DNA from: Polytrichum commune
Taxonomy: Eukaryota; Streptophyta; Polytrichopsida; Polytrichales; Polytrichaceae
Assembly: GCA_950295325.1 (NCBI GenBank)
Contig: OX485803.1
Coordinates: 5,952,001 to 6,016,000, forward strand
DNA: 64,000 nucleotides
Direction: 5' to 3'
Below the pieces are notes generated by a model that was not told where the DNA came from, searched no databases, and was given only the letters and a program-made list of their open reading frames with translations. Shown piece by piece: positions 23,235-36,670 of this stretch (the stretch's first letter is position 1; the number at the start of each line of letters is the position of its first letter). The translations under genes and the position numbers were made by a program.

Positions 23235-23935
23235 TTGTTGCAAGTGCACTAAATATGATATTTAGTGTCATATGGTAACATCACTATGCTAACTTTTCGG
23301 ATGACACTTCTTATGAATATTAAACTTCGTGCAACCTGGATTACCCCTGGACATACCCTAACTCAAGAAAAGTAGCCAGGAATCATATTCGAATGACATT
23401 TTCGAATATGATAAATAGCTACATGATATGCAATTCCAACAACCTACAAACCTCACAAATAACTTCATGCAGGGTCACATTGCAGAGTTGAAGGCCATTA
23501 CAGAAAGCTTTACCTAGGTCATCCCAATATGACCGTTACAAGTTACACCAATCAATATCAGCTTCACCAGCCAGTCTCTATATAGAGAAGGAACACAATT
23601 TCTTGTCAAAATTTCATGGTGTGACAGTTTGGAATGCCACAGCATTGGATAAGAATACTGAATCTTTCTTGACATGAGGTATGCATCATGAATGTTTACT
23701 TGTGCCTGTTGGTCCCTCTCTGCATCCGATAACAGACTCTGAGGGAACAACCACTAGCTAAGCGATCACGAGAAGTTGAAAACATTCACGTTTCAATGAA
23801 CCTGCTCTATCTCAAGTATGATTCATGGGGCCCCAGGCTGTTACTTGGGCTGAACCAAAGCCCTGCCAAATCACAAATACCAACTGGGTGCAGACTGAGC
23901 ACCACATTGACGTGGAATTTAGGTCAAGTGTTTCC
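23235..23935. other. 3' flank of CCT6, partial dispersed repeat
   Basis: About 23238-23330 is a partial copy of the CACTAAATATGATATTTAGTG repeat also found at 3335-3590 and 36240-36485. The rest is probably the 3' UTR and downstream flank of the minus-strand chaperonin gene. No other gene is seen. Confidence 0.5.
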
Positions 23936-23938
23936 AAC

Positions 23939-25543
23939 TTAGCTTTTCCTCATATTCCGTCCAGCTCTAATGACTTCATCAACAAGAAGAAGTTGTGCTG
24001 CAATCACTGGCGCAGAGTTAATGATTTGTTTCTTCACAGAATAATTATCAAAGATCCCTTGTACGTTGGGATCAATCGGATCCCCTGTAGTCTGGTCCAG
24101 TCCAACCACATTGCCGGCATCATGCTCAGACTCGAGGTTGATCAGAACATCTTGTGTATCAAGTCCAGAGTTGTCAGCCAAGGTTTTTGGGATAACTAGA
24201 AGTGCTTCTGCAAAGGCTTGCACTCCCAGCTGAGCCCTCCCTTGCACAGTCTTCCGGACATTGTTCACAAGGTGCTGGCGGGCCGCTACCTCAAATGCTC
24301 CAGCTCCCAAGACAACAGCACCATCTTCAATGGTATTCTTGACGGACCTCAACCCATCCCGAATGGCATCCTTGATTTGCGCTATTGTGTAATCATTTGG
24401 TCCTGTAATAAGTATAGTACAGGAATGAGCATTCTTAACATCCTCAATAAATGTGTACTTCTCCTCACCAAGCACATGCTCATACACATGGCCAGCATAG
24501 CCAAGTACACTAGGAGATAGATCCTCCACAGAGTCGACAGCCTCCCCACCGCAGGTAAGCACCAGGCGCTCCATGTTCCTCCGCTTTGCCCTTCTCAGTG
24601 CAATAATTCCTTCTTTTGCAAACAAATCAAGTGAGACAGGGTCAATTCCCTTCTGATTAATAACAACAAAACTCTTATCGGTGCCATCGCAGAGCTCCTT
24701 CTTCAGCTTGATGATCTTCAACACCTTTTCATCCACACTGCGGCGTTCAGCGGCAACCATTCTCTCCCTCTGCTCTGCATTGTGATAAAAGAACCCGGCA
24801 TTCACCTCACTCTTCTCATACTCCAAAGAGACGTTGCATGTCAGAATGTAGCAATTAGATGCACTCTTTGGCATGTCCGGGTGGCGAGCTCCATGATCAA
24901 GAACTAGACCTTCCACCAGGCGGGTATCAGTATCAAACCTATGCCTCATGTGCATAATCTCAACCATGAATAGGTCTATGGCCTGCTCAGGTTTCTGAAT
25001 GCAGAGCACAGCATTCACCACAATCTCGGTCAACTTATCTGCAAGCTCCTCATGCACCTTTGTCCTCAACGATGTACGAGCCACCACCTTCAGCATCTCC
25101 TTGTCAAGCTGGTCACCAACTGCAACAGGAGTCTTGAAACTCTCAAGAAACTCCAGTGTAGCTTTCTTTGCAATCTCAAACCCATCTACAAGCACTCGTG
25201 GATGCATCCCTTCCGAAATGAACCGCTCAGCTTGTTGCATCAACTCTCCAATGACCAAGACTGTGGATGTAGTCCCATCTCCACTGATATCATCCTGTGC
25301 AACTGCTGTGCGAGCAATCATGATAGCTGTAGGATTTTGTATTTGCATCTCCTTGAGCAAAGTATTGCCATCCTTTGTGAGCTTGATGTCACCCGACCCA
25401 CCGACAAGCATCTTAATTGTCCCCTTCGGACCAAGATTAGTTTTAAGAACATCTTGCAAACCCTTTGCAGCATTGATGTTCATCGCCAAAGCCGCAGACT
25501 TGCTGAGAGTCTCCGCATTAGGGTTAATCACCCTGATCGCCAT
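23939..25543 (-). CDS. CCT6: T-complex protein 1 (CCT/TRiC) subunit zeta
   Basis: Cytosolic group II chaperonin subunit; eight paralogous subunits form the double-ring TRiC that folds actin, tubulin and other proteins using ATP. The uninterrupted frame of 534 residues is essentially the family length (about 535). It aligns from the N-terminal NPNAE and [20 protein letters not shown] to the C-terminal [13 protein letters not shown]. The nucleotide-binding and catalytic GDGTTST sits at residues 88-94, with [10 protein letters not shown] around 37-46 and a [11 protein letters not shown] segment in the C-terminal equatorial domain. [13 protein letters not shown] is typical of the zeta subunit. 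The ATG at 25543 is chosen because it matches the usual MxxRVxNPNAE start; eight in-frame upstream codons have no ATG. The coding region has no intron. An intron appears to lie in the 5' UTR. Overlapping antisense frames are shadows. Confidence 0.97.
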   Translation of the reverse strand: MAIRVINPNAETLSKSAALAMNINAAKGLQDVLKTNLGPKGTIKMLVGGSGDIKLTKDGNTLLKEMQIQNPTAIMIARTAVAQDDISGDGTTSTVLVIGELMQQAERFISEGMHPRVLVDGFEIAKKATLEFLESFKTPVAVGDQLDKEMLKVVARTSLRTKVHEELADKLTEIVVNAVLCIQKPEQAIDLFMVEIMHMRHRFDTDTRLVEGLVLDHGARHPDMPKSASNCYILTCNVSLEYEKSEVNAGFFYHNAEQRERMVAAERRSVDEKVLKIIKLKKELCDGTDKSFVVINQKGIDPVSLDLFAKEGIIALRRAKRRNMERLVLTCGGEAVDSVEDLSPSVLGYAGHVYEHVLGEEKYTFIEDVKNAHSCTILITGPNDYTIAQIKDAIRDGLRSVKNTIEDGAVVLGAGAFEVAARQHLVNNVRKTVQGRAQLGVQAFAEALLVIPKTLADNSGLDTQDVLINLESEHDAGNVVGLDQTTGDPIDPNVQGIFDNYSVKKQIINSAPVIAAQLLLVDEVIRAGRNMRKS

Positions 25544-26780
25544 TTTGCTCCTTGCCGTCAGTTGCAAATCTAATTCGTACTGCTCTTCTCTGCAATGCCA
25601 TGAATCCTCTACAAATTAGTCCTTGCTACATAACCCTGCGCCTTATCCCAGTAACCCCACTTCAATTACAGTCAACAGTGACAATGTATCTTCCAAACCT
25701 AGTCAGTCCAGACAAAGAGCGAACAAATAGTCTTAATTTCCACGATTCAGCGATGATAACATAACCAACAAATAATCTCTCCCATCTCCAAGAATCATAT
25801 ATACACTGGACAACATGGGTGAACACGGCGTTGAGACCGTCGATGCACAGTTCCCCGGTTCCCCAACCATAGCCAACACCGTGCTCGAGGTTGAAAGTGA
25901 TGTGACAACGATTAGAAGAGGCCCGGGATATTAATTCATATGCAACCGGTGCAACTGGCCGTGTCCAAGCTAGTATAAACTACAAACCGGTCAAACAAAC
26001 TGAAACCCTTCAGACAACCAAGACAGATGAAAGAACAAAGGAAAGACATGAAAGAGCTGGAGGAATCGATAAGCTCTGGGATAACACAACGCTAACCGAG
26101 AAACCTAAACAGGAGGAAAAATGAATGCACTCATGCCATCCGCTCCTTCACCTCCACTCCAAATCAAAAAATGGTGCAAATGTCTGAAATAAGATCAAGA
26201 CCTAAAAACCCAAGGCATGCGCGTTCAAGAAGGAAGAGATCGTTTCTTTCCGATCAAAAGCCAACCAGAAGACGAAGAGCACCTCTTAACAAGTAATACT
26301 CACAGAACATATCAGATCGCAAAAGGGGAAAGGACTTGCACTTCAAAGAAACATACACAGGTTTCCTCGATCAGGTTTGGGAACTGGAGACAAAGACATG
26401 AATTCACATAACATTAGCGGCAGTGGGGCGTGTAGAGGAAAGAAAGGGCACACCGGTGTTATGAGACTCTACAATCGGTCGATCGGGGGCACAAGGAGGA
26501 TCGTGAAAAGCAAGAGCTCCTACAAAACTTATTTGCAGCCGTGTAAGTTGTGGGGCCATGTTGGAGAATAAAGAAAGCGAGATGAGGAAGACAGAAATTG
26601 ATGCGACAATGAGCGACCCATAGGGCAATGAGTACAGAGTGATGGCGATGCATGCATACCTTCTTGTTGCGATGGCGGAGGAGCGGCGATGGAGTTGCAG
26701 GCCGTGAGGACGAGGTAGAGACAAACGAAGAAAGCTCCGTTGTGGGGTTTAGGGTTCAAAGCCTAACCGCTCCGCTTCAC
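25544..26780 (-). promoter_or_regulatory. CCT6 5' leader with UTR intron and telo-box-like motif
   Basis: On the minus strand a probable first non-coding exon ends at 26660 with AACAAGAAG|GTATGCATGC. An acceptor GCATTGCAG at 25590 precedes the 46-base leader just before the ATG. This implies a leader intron of about 1070 bp (25590-26659). Upstream, AACCCTAAACCC (26744-26756 region) resembles the telo-box common in plant housekeeping and translation-related promoters. A weak TTATA lies near 26790. All this is inferred from sequence signals. Confidence 0.6.
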
Positions 26781-26789
26781 GCCCCGGTA

Positions 26790-28085
26790 TAAGCTATCCA
26801 TCCCCACCGGTAACACGCCACCCCCAACACTACAATTGGCTTTGTGGAGTTCTCCCATTCATTAACGCTTAAAGGGCACAAGGTCTCAATAAATGGCCAT
26901 ATACATAATTGATAATGAAGGGCCTCACCAAGCTCACAAATCATACTCCTTTATACTTATGGGTTTGAGCCTTATTTTATACATTATCTTATATCAAGCA
27001 GAAAACGAAAACATACTCATACTTGATATTGATGATCAAATACAACATATGTATTGTATTTAAGGGCATTCAAGTTAAGTGTATGAACTTACAACATGTG
27101 GGTTTCAATTGATTGAAATGGTTTATATCAATAATAAGTTTGATTTTAGATAAGGTCTTTTTTGGACATGATTAGCTTAAAATGGTATTATGTAGTTCGA
27201 ATGCATGTTTTGTGCATGGAGAGACCCATTTTGGGTTTCCCGGATGCTTAAGGGTTAAGGGTGGGTTTACTTTTGGTCCGAGACCATAGGGAATCCAAAA
27301 AAGCTAGCGATCCTATTGGTCGAGAAAAGGTTATGGACAAAAGGAGTTTGCACCGAGGTGTAACTTCAAAATATGAGAAAATGAAGTTGCACTAATGTGG
27401 CATCCACTTCCTCCTCAAATTTTGTTGATGGGCCCAACTCGATAGAATACTTCACCCAATTTGAGAAACTAAACTTCAAGACCTCTTGGGTCCAATCTTG
27501 AGTTCAAAAACCATATGCATTGAGGGGTGTTCTAGACCCGGATACTAAGGTAGGAGGGCCTTAATCGGGCATTTTATCTATGCATCCAAGTCTAGCAGAT
27601 ATGAAACACACAATTAGTGCAAGCTAATTAGCAAATCCAAGTTGTGCCCGCAACCATTTTTTTCGAGATTTTGATGCTCATATGAATTGATCTCATTCAT
27701 CATTAAATCAAAGATACCCTTTCTTATCAAATGATCATATAAGTCACCCAATTATGTTGACTATTCAGCCTACTAGAATGCTTAACATAATTTAAGCACA
27801 TAGCGTAGACTCCAATCTATCTCAAACACATGATGCCTTTTTGTTGTTCATTCATTCTTACATCCACACCTAACCACGCACCACTTAAATATAGATGTCA
27901 TTTCAAGATGAGTATCCAAATTAGACCCGCTTACCTTAGGTCATAACATAATTGAGCTTTGTAAGAGGCTAATGTGCAAAATATAAGAACATTTACCATG
28001 CAAAGGCCATTGTGATGGTCACAACAACTACATACCCCAACATAGGTAGGGACATAGATTTGTCAATTTTACTCAACGAGTTGTT

Positions 28086-28121
<36 letters not shown>

Positions 28122-29280
28122 TAAGGCATTATAAGCAAGTGTGACATGTTAGTTGTGGTCCCACTTTAGACTCACAATCATGAAGTTTTAGGCAAGGCCA
28201 TCATAGGTTATTTAAGAAACATGTTATCCCATACAAAAGGGGGGCATGACCTAGATGGGTAGCACAAATGAATGCCCATGTGATATGACCACAATGGATT
28301 TTGGAATATTTTAACTTTGAAATTTCATAAGCACATCACATGTACTCCTTTGGTAAGATGAATTCATAGAAGTGCAAACTCAATTTAATGATTTTAGAAA
28401 CCAATTCAGCAATAAGTTCTACTAGTTCCAATGGAAACATGAACCGGTTCATTGTATAGAGAACCAATTCAACTTGAACCAATTTCAACCAATTTCACTA
28501 CATGTTGTGAACAATTTCATGATTTCGTACTCATATTCACAACTTCAAAAAATCAATTTCATGAATTATATAACTTTATTCACAAAGAATGGTACATCAT
28601 GTATAAGATCCTCCTAATCACTCCCCATGACTAGCTCTACCAAAATCAACATCAAGGCTAGAGGCTTCTAGGTAAACACAAAACAAAGAGGAATGCGTAA
28701 CAAGGAGGCGAGTAAACTGAAGATCTTAAGAGTACCCAGGGTGTGTAACGTAAACTCTTTGATCATTTTTTGGCTCCCGCAGTTCTTACTTTATTTTCCA
28801 ATTCTAAGCTCTCTGGCTCTTGCCACTCTGAAATCCTTCTAGGCTTGTGGTTCTTGATCGTTGGCAATTAAGGCAACCTCTTTTAATTATTTTCAGTCGT
28901 GACACTTGAATTGAGAGTCATTACTTTGTAAATTGGAGCACACAACTAGACTAATCACACCTACAATACACTATGTATTTTAATGCATGACTCGTGTCTT
29001 TGTTCCAAACAATCACCTTTCATTGAGTATCCCATTTATGTCCATTCTGCACAAAAAATTTGGATTGCAAAAGAAGTCGTCCTCATTGCAGTGCAAGAAG
29101 AATGGTTCTTTTCAAGGGATACAAAACAATCTCAACTCATTGTTAATCAGCAGGGCCACATATGTTTCATACTGTACAATTTGCAAGTGGTGGCCTCAAA
29201 TAGGACTTGGAGACTCTATTAAACTACCTAAAGTTTTACAACAGCCACACAGCCTGAATTTTCAAATTTCAGAGGGATCC
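26790..29280. other. Intergenic with dispersed repeat and CA microsatellite
   Basis: Holds one copy of a dispersed repeat (about 27290-27545) also present near 34560, 35680 and 35975, and an AC-dinucleotide tract at 28094-28120. No protein-coding gene is supportable. Confidence 0.5.
27290..27545 (+). repeat. Dispersed repeat F, copy 1
   Basis: Shares CCTATTGGTCGAGA-type sequence, then AGTTGCACTAATGTGGCATC and GGGGTGTTYTAGACCC, with about 35975-36245. Shorter related pieces begin near 34560 and 35680. No open frame. Confidence 0.5.
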
Positions 29281-32200
29281 TCACTTTTCCCGTAATACTA
29301 TGTAGTTCACTCCATCCGTTTTCTGGATGCGTGAAATCCTCTTCAAAATTGCAGCAAAAGCCGCCTTATCCTGCAGACCCAAAAAAAGGCCAGATGAATT
29401 TCAGACATGAAGCTGCATACATAGTAATAGTTGTTTCTTCCTACAATCATAACCCTAATCTAGTGTGCTGCCACCCAAAACCAGCTTAAAATTGCATCAT
29501 CACAATGTTGTGAATCAGGAATGCCCAAGTGCAATGCTTTCAAATCCCACCCATCAGTCAGCCAAGAATCTGAAATACCCTAAGATACTTAAAATATCAT
29601 CTCATTGAAAAAAAGGCAAGGCATACCTCTTGAGTTTTCAGGCGACTTCTAAACTTGGCCACAAGATCTTGACTCTTGATGGGGCCCGTCTGTCGTAGCA
29701 AAGTCTTGGCTTCTTCCTCCGAGACAACACCTGGAGCAGGTGGCTTGGCAGGTGCACTGGCTGCTGCTGCGGCGGCCGCGCCTTTGGCTGCCCCCCCTTT
29801 AGCTGTATCCTTCTTTGCTGTTGTTGATTTTCCTCCCTGAAACAGACAGAGCCAAGGTTGTTCACATCAAGAATGAGAAAATATTGTCTATCTCAAGCCC
29901 AAAAACTGGTCTGACCTGATCATTTGACTTCTGCTTGTATAGCACATCCTGTTAGAATGGTACCAACTTCATCCCACATGCCCAAACAGTTCCACATACT
30001 TCAACAAGTCCTGGCACTAATTACTGGATGGGGAGATAGTAACCAGGCTTGTCCTCCAACCCTGGATATCTAAGATCAAGTACCAGAGTGATATGTTGAC
30101 AATAATTGCAATTTAACTGTTGTCTATTAAAATGTTACCCTCCTGACATTCCACAAATATCTATGTTCAAAGGAGAAGATATTGCAAACGCATGCAGAGT
30201 AACAAAATAGTAGCATGGCTGAAAAGCATCAATGAACAGATTTTGCATGTATGGTTCCACTGCTTTGACAATATGACCTTTGCAATTACCTGATTCAATT
30301 GGTTCAAAGAACTGCAAGAAGACTGCCTCTTGTTTTAAAGGGATGTTTGAATTCAAAAAAAAGGAGCTATGTGCAAGAAGATGTTTTAAGTTCTGTCTGT
30401 AAAGATCAATTGAGCAATCAAGACTTTGTTATAGTATTTGAGAAATGTCATAAAAATAGCCACCCACCTTATCAGATTCGACTTTGGCCTTCTTGTTGGT
30501 ATTTGCTTTCGCCTCTTCACCTGCAGGAGTGGCCTTCCTCTTGCCCTTTGCGGCAGCAGCTGAAGCAGGTTTACCATTACCGGCAGGTTTACCATTTCCT
30601 GCCCCTTTGGCTGGCGTGGGTTCTGAGGTATCTTCCTTTTTAGCTTCCTTCTTTGTTGGAGCCAGAGCTGGTGACATCCCAACTTCGTCATTGTCTAAGT
30701 CGATCTGAATGAATGAAGTTTCAGGTAAGGAATTAGATGCCTGCAAAAATATTAAGATAACTAGGCCTTTGACAGACAACATACAATCCCAGAGAAGGGG
30801 GAATGTAGAATATGCAGTACATGGAGAAGATATAGCATGAACGTCCAGAAATATATAGATGATCCATGCCCAAATATACAATACAAAATTTCAACAACAC
30901 CCTAGAATAGCATGAGCCTTACATCTTCATCCCCTTCCTCATCATCCTCGGCACCATCAGATTCATCAAGATCTTGTTTACCAAGTAACTTCTTCAGCTC
31001 ACGACCTGACTTACTGAGACCCCCACCTTCACCTTCTTCATTCTGTTGGCCCTCTTGACTTAACTCTTCATCTTCCTCTTCCTGCAGCAATTCAATTCAT
31101 AAGTTACAAAGCATGTCTTCTCTGTCAGCATATTGTCAATGAAATTCACTGTTGAATAACAAGTACCAATTGAATAGTAGAGCCATTTAAACTCGTTGAC
31201 CCTGATTAAGTATCCAGAACCAATATTATCCTTGAGAAGACATAACTTTTGCAAACTACAAAAAACATGGCAATTCTGCATCTTCGTATAGATTTGGAAT
31301 CTTCCTGTCTATACATTGACCAGAAGTCAATAAGAGAGAACCAACATAGAAACCAAGAATACCTGCTTAATCTCTGGCGGGGCAGGTCCTTCAGGAGCCT
31401 CCTCACGCTCTTCTGGGTCATTACCTACTGCCTCATCATCATCAGTGAATGTTTCTTCATGCTCCCAATCATCTCCTGCACCCGTCACACCACCATATCA
31501 ATGAAATTCCTGATCAGAACTCAGCAGAAGAACATGACACTACAATATGGAGGACCACAGCTACACCAATATCACCTATTACTATGGGCTGAAAGTTAGG
31601 ATGGGTAGAAAAGACCACAGCCTAATGTATTTCATGTGTGCAGTGAAAATTAGGGCTTATGTGACTTTAGGGTTCTGTGTCCTCTTCTTGGAACAATGTC
31701 ACATAATGGGTCGCAGGTTTGCTTAAGAGCATTATATCCGATGAGTGTGTTATTCTATTCATATCTCATTCCCCCATTATATCCCAGTAGAATAATGTGT
31801 TCTTTAAATCTACTAATATGATAAGTGAGGTGGCAATATCCAAAGTATTTTATGTGAAAGTAACTATTTGTTATTCCATACTCCTAGTTCTGATCATATG
31901 ATGCTGTTTGCTCCAAACTGGCATTGGTGACGAAAAGTTACATTGACCAGAAATATCATGATATTATAGTATGCCACACTAAGAGGCGATATTGGTGTAG
32001 CTAGGAAACCACAAGAATATATGTCAAGTTGAATCTATAATGCAGTCAACGTTCCCATCACCAACAAGAGCAAATGAAGGGCAAACCAACATTTTCAAAT
32101 TTGTCAAAGAAAATACCTCGTTCAGGCTCCTCCTCATCCAAGTCAATTTCATTTGCCAGCTCTTCACCATCTTCATCCCCTTTTGCAGTTTTGTTCAAGT

Positions 32201-34172
32201 TCAACCTGTTCTTCCGAGATTCTTCCTCATCCATATCATCTTCTCCTCTATCTGAACCAGGGCCCATGTCATCGTCATCCCCCCCTTTCTTACGACTCCC
32301 CCCTTCACCACCCCCAGATCCAGGGAGCTTGTCCATATCCGCAAATGCAGCAGCACCAGTATTAGACGCCTTCATCATCCACCGCTCATAGCCATCAGCT
32401 GTTTTCCGTCTATTCTTCATTTGCTCTTCAGCTTCCTCCAGTGTTAGCTGCTTGTAATTGGCCACCTTGTTGAAGTTATACCTGAAAAATAACATCTTAT
32501 GTGAGTGCAACAACCATCATTAAGGAAGTCTGAGAGATCCTTATGCTCTTAATATGTTTTCAATATATTATCTACTACACAGACTAAACACCATATTGCA
32601 TATTCTTCAAGACAAGGGTATGTGGCCAAATGTTCATACAGAGAACAAGTTAGCCCTCAGTATTTCTAAAATAAACCTATGAAGAAGAGGTTACTGAATT
32701 GGACATCATTCTAAATGCTCTTAGTCAGGTGCCTCTTACTACCAATTGACACTCATAGGCAACTTCTGTTTGAAAACTGCTAACCAGCACTACGACCATA
32801 AATTACATTAAATTTATCATTCTTATCCAAAGAGAAAAATTTGTACCAGGAGCTAGCTGGTAGCGCTATAAACTCAGAGCCATGCATTGTAAGAAAGAAA
32901 TATGTGGCCTGCTGTCCGCCTTCAAGATGCCCTTGAAACTGCTGCTGGCCAGTATCATCCACTAGCGTCCATGGCTTTGATTTGTACTTCTCCTGCGCCA
33001 TGAAAGACACTCCTCAAATTTGAGACCACTCTTATAAAGGAAATTAGACCAGCTGATTTCACAATATAGCATAACACATTGTCGAAGGGTGCTTAATCGC
33101 TCTCAGTAAGATGGAGTTGACAATAATTTATACTTGCCAATGCACATTCATACAATTCAAAATTACTACGCCTCTACTTTTTCAGACACCTGCATTATTT
33201 GAGTGGTTTTGGACTATGTGCTGAAAATTCGTTAACCATTCTAGGCTTAATACTCAACATGATCAGGGAGACCTATATGACCATTTAATGAGCTCAAGAA
33301 CCTTCGCTTTGAAGATGAATAAGATACTTATATGAGATCCCTAAATTATGAGAAAAATTGGCTACAGCCACAATTTGGATTTGTCAATCATCTCGCGCTA
33401 ATTATGTGTTTCATATTCTCCGATAAGAGTGTGCAGGGATAAAAGTGTCCAATTAAAGGCATGCTTAATTAAATCCAAAACACCACCTTAACCCTAAAAC
33501 CAATAGTCACAAGTATTTGGCAAAAACATTGTACCTTAAGTGCCTCAGTCAACTGACGCCCCTGCAGTCCTTCCCGCTGCAAAGACCATTTTGAGCCAGC
33601 TGATTTCTTCTTGTTGGAGAAAGAAGGCAACCCTTGTAAAAAGCGGCCAATAAAATGCTGCTTGCTCACTGGCTGCGACCGCACATTGTACTCCTGTACT
33701 CTAAAGAACATTTGGTGAATTTCAAAACCTAATTAAAACCTACTTACCGAGAACAAGCTCATCACCGTTCACATATTCGATCGCTCATCCAAGTGGAGAG
33801 CACTTCCAACAACTCTATTGTGCTTTTCTATGCACGCAAAAAACATTTGATCCATAACCTTCAGTTATGTCCATGAGCAGACCGGTTGTGTCCATAAACG
33901 GCTTAAGTAGGTAGATTTTCTCCTCTCGCCGGTTCTGTAGTCCAATTTAATTTCATTTTCTTTGAAGGAGTCTTTAAGGAGAGATTGTATTCATAAGATA
34001 CCTTGATGAGACGAGTAACAGGCGTTCCACACTCTGCGCATGGTGCGGCCGTCTCGGCCATGGACTTACCGCACTTTAAACAGAGTGTCAGATGTCCACA
34101 ATTGCTACCATAGAGGTCCGCCGTTGTGCCACATCCCGTGCACTTCTCCTTCAACTCCAGAGAAGGAGCCAT
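29281..34172 (-). CDS. Transcription initiation factor IIF subunit alpha (RAP74)
   Basis: Large subunit of TFIIF, which binds RNA polymerase II, helps its recruitment and start-site selection, and stimulates elongation in the nucleus. Nine coding exons, all with GT-AG junctions and continuous phase: 34172-34002, 33693-33535, 32992-32847, 32481-32117, 31475-31363, 31081-30923, 30740-30468, 29836-29627, 29370-29281. They give 561 residues, close to the plant family (about 540). The N-terminus has a plant-type CxxC zinc-ribbon-like segment (CTGCG, CLKCG, CAECG). Next comes the TFIIF dimerisation region (EYNVRS, HFIGRF, LPASSWYNFN), then KQLTLEEAEEQMKNRRKTAD. The middle is long, acidic and Lys-rich (LSKSGRELKKLLGK). 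The C-terminal winged helix is PIKSQDLVAKFRSRLKTQE then DKAAFAAILKRISRIQK, ending VLREK. Exon 7 has a second in-phase acceptor (start 30704), which would shorten the product by 12 residues. Confidence 0.95.
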
Positions 34173-34265
34173 TCTGTCCGCCTCGCGATCTATTCGTCTC
34201 TATCTTTCGTTCTTTTCTCACCCAATTCCAACCGTTTGCCAATATGGGAATCTCTATTTAATCCT
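34173..34265 (-). promoter_or_regulatory. TFIIF-alpha 5' leader / proximal promoter
   Basis: Immediately upstream of the ATG on the minus strand. ATTAAATAGAG near 34250-34262 is TATA-like and about 90 bp from the start codon. Only position and composition support this. Confidence 0.35.
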
Positions 34266-36239
34266 TGCACAGTGAACTACGAGAATACCAGCACTAGATC
34301 CTGCGCTGGACCGTGCTCCTCCTTGATCTCGGTGTCGGTGTCGATCGTGCGTGTGCGGGAGCAACGACATCGAGCGAAGACACAAACACTGGCTTGGAGT
34401 GCAGGAGCCTCGGGGGCTTTTAGGGCTAGCAGAGCCCACGTGGCGTCTGGTTATTGGCGGAGAGGAGGCTCACCCTTAGTCAAGTCTTCAGCCTCGAGGG
34501 TTTACTTATTAGAAAGTCTAGAGGAAAGCACTCACCTGCTCGTGCAAGTGCTAATAAGGTCCAGAACGAAAGAAAATCGAGCAATCTTATTGGTCGAGAG
34601 CAAAATTTTGGACCCATGGAGTTTCCACTTTGGACCCACTGGATTACATCATGGACCACGAAGTCGGACCATGGAAGATGGTATTTTTCCATGGTCCAAC
34701 TTATATGGTTCAATTTTCAACAAAATCAATTCACAAAGTTGTTGGGCCCCTCACTAGGTGTAAACCGAATGTGAACCAAGAGGAATGACCATGCACTAAT
34801 TTATTTTTTTATTGATTTGTTCTAACGTATGTCCCAAAAGGTCAGTTTTTAAGTAAAATAAAATCAATTTTGACCATTCTCTTGTCTTCATCTTCTTTTC
34901 CCCCAAAAACATTTCCTTACAAAATTATTATAACAACATCTCTTTGCCATGGGCCCTACCTTTTTCTACCATAGCACCTTTTTTGCCTCTCTCATTGCAA
35001 AACTCATTGGACCATGTCATGGGATAATGTAGGCCTTGAAATATGACTTCTGGACACCTCGAACTTCATGGTCACTCTAACATTTTTTCCTTGGTGTAAA
35101 CCAAAGTGATCATGGGACGAGTTCAACAGCCAATCGCAAATTTTACAAGGCCTTGAGGCGACTTCATGATTTATGGTGTAAACAACCATGGATAATCAAG
35201 ATATGAACACATGGTTGAAGTGGATGACCCTGAAGGTTTTTCATAATAGGCTATTCATGAGGGGGGGGGGCTCATTGAGGGGATTAAAGAGCATTGTGCG
35301 AGACATAGCCGAGTTATAATGCCTACATTCCCCATAATGCATCTCCCCACGAATACATTACTGGACATAAAGAATCAAGCCCATATTTTGAGGGCTAGGA
35401 TTCACATGGACTTCTAGGAGGGCATTATGAGAAAAAGTAATGCATAGCTAGCATTTATAACCGTAAGTCACTCTACATTACTTGGAGTTTAATTTCAAAA
35501 TATAAGTGTACGTCCAATTACACACATAAATTTGGACTAGGTCTTTACGGGCTCCTAGAGCCACATGGCATTTGGTGATTTGCGGAGGGTTTAGAAAGTC
35601 TATAGGAAAGTACTCTCAACTGCTCATGACAATGTTAAGAATGAGGCCCACAACCCCAAGAAAAACTCTAAAATTGAGCTATCTTATTGGTCAAGAGCAT
35701 AATTTTAAACCCAAGGGGGTTTATACTATGTTGATTATCCCAATTAGTGTGTTATTGTTTGGAGTTACATAGTGAAATAACTTCCTATTCACAAGTTCAA
35801 CTTTTATCAATGAAAGTTCAATAGGTCGTTTGAACATTATAGATCATAAATGACTTTGTTTGGTAAAGTATCGAGGGTTTACAAAGTCTAAACATAAGTG
35901 CTCAACTGATTTGGGAATTTTGATAAGTCGAGGGCCAGTTTACACTGGGGTTCATGACCAAACAAAACTCTAAACCCAACAATTTTATCGTTTGAGAGCA
36001 AAAAATACGAACCCCACGAGTTTACACTAGGATCCAGATCCAAATTAAGAAGGAAAAAATGAAGTGGCACTAATGTGGCATCACTATCCTATCTAACTTC
36101 AATATCCTCCCATCTAATTTCAACACTCTCCACTCAAGAAAACATTGTCTGCTCCTACTTTGAAAAATCAATATTCAAGCTTGGGTCCAACCTCGAATAT
36201 GGAAGTGAGGTTTGTTAAGGAGTGTAAGGGGTGTTTTAG
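34266..36239. other. Intergenic, dispersed repeat F copies
   Basis: Apart from pieces of repeat F near 34560-34650 and 35680-35730, and a fuller copy at about 35975-36245, nothing was recognised. A G tract lies near 35262-35270. No gene is supportable. Confidence 0.45.
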
Positions 36240-36245
36240 ACCCCT
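35975..36245 (+). repeat. Dispersed repeat F, copy 2
   Basis: Second long copy of the repeat at 27290-27545. It contains AAGTGGCACTAATGTGGCAT and GGGGTGTTTTAGACCC and abuts the palindromic repeat that follows. Confidence 0.5.
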
Positions 36246-36485
36246 ACACTAAATGTGATATTTAGTGTCATGAGGTATTTTATATAACTTTTTGGATGAC
36301 ACTTCTTGTAAATAAGTGAACAAATACAATCATGATTGATGGATGAGTTCATCCATTGGCCAAAACCCTACCTTCTCTTGTCGGCAACTTGTGATGAAAC
36401 ATTACCATGGATGATTAGCATTTGGATGAAAAATGCTTCGTTAGCGACATTAATTGCAACACTGTACATCTATAATCCCATAATC
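36240..36485 (+). repeat. Dispersed repeat with ACTAAAT palindrome, copy 2
   Basis: Reverse-complement partner of 3335-3590. It begins CTACACTAAATGTGATATTT and ends near ACACTGTACATCTATAATCC. The family may be a small decayed inverted-repeat element. Confidence 0.55.
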
Positions 36486-36670
36486 TCATAAGTTGGATCA
36501 CCTTTACATAATGAACAATGCTCATCATGATTATTGTTCACTATGTAGGTCAAATCGACAATTGGGCCGGACCAAGGCACGTGTCATTGGACAATACCGC
36601 TTGTTAAATTTCTTAAAATGTGCCAACATGCCCACCTGCCATGCCCCCACATGGAGCTCGGCGACAACTA

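Noticed and set aside
24999..25619. Long plus-strand open frames (up to 206 codons)
   Set aside because: They lie antisense to the CCT6 coding exon and have no family resemblance; shadows of codon bias.
26744..26756. Telomere-like AACCCTAAACCC as an interstitial telomere
   Set aside because: A single short occurrence in a promoter position; better read as a telo-box.
32074..32391. Plus-strand Ser-rich frame
   Set aside because: Antisense of the acidic, Ser/Asp/Glu-rich TFIIF-alpha exon 4; low-complexity shadow.
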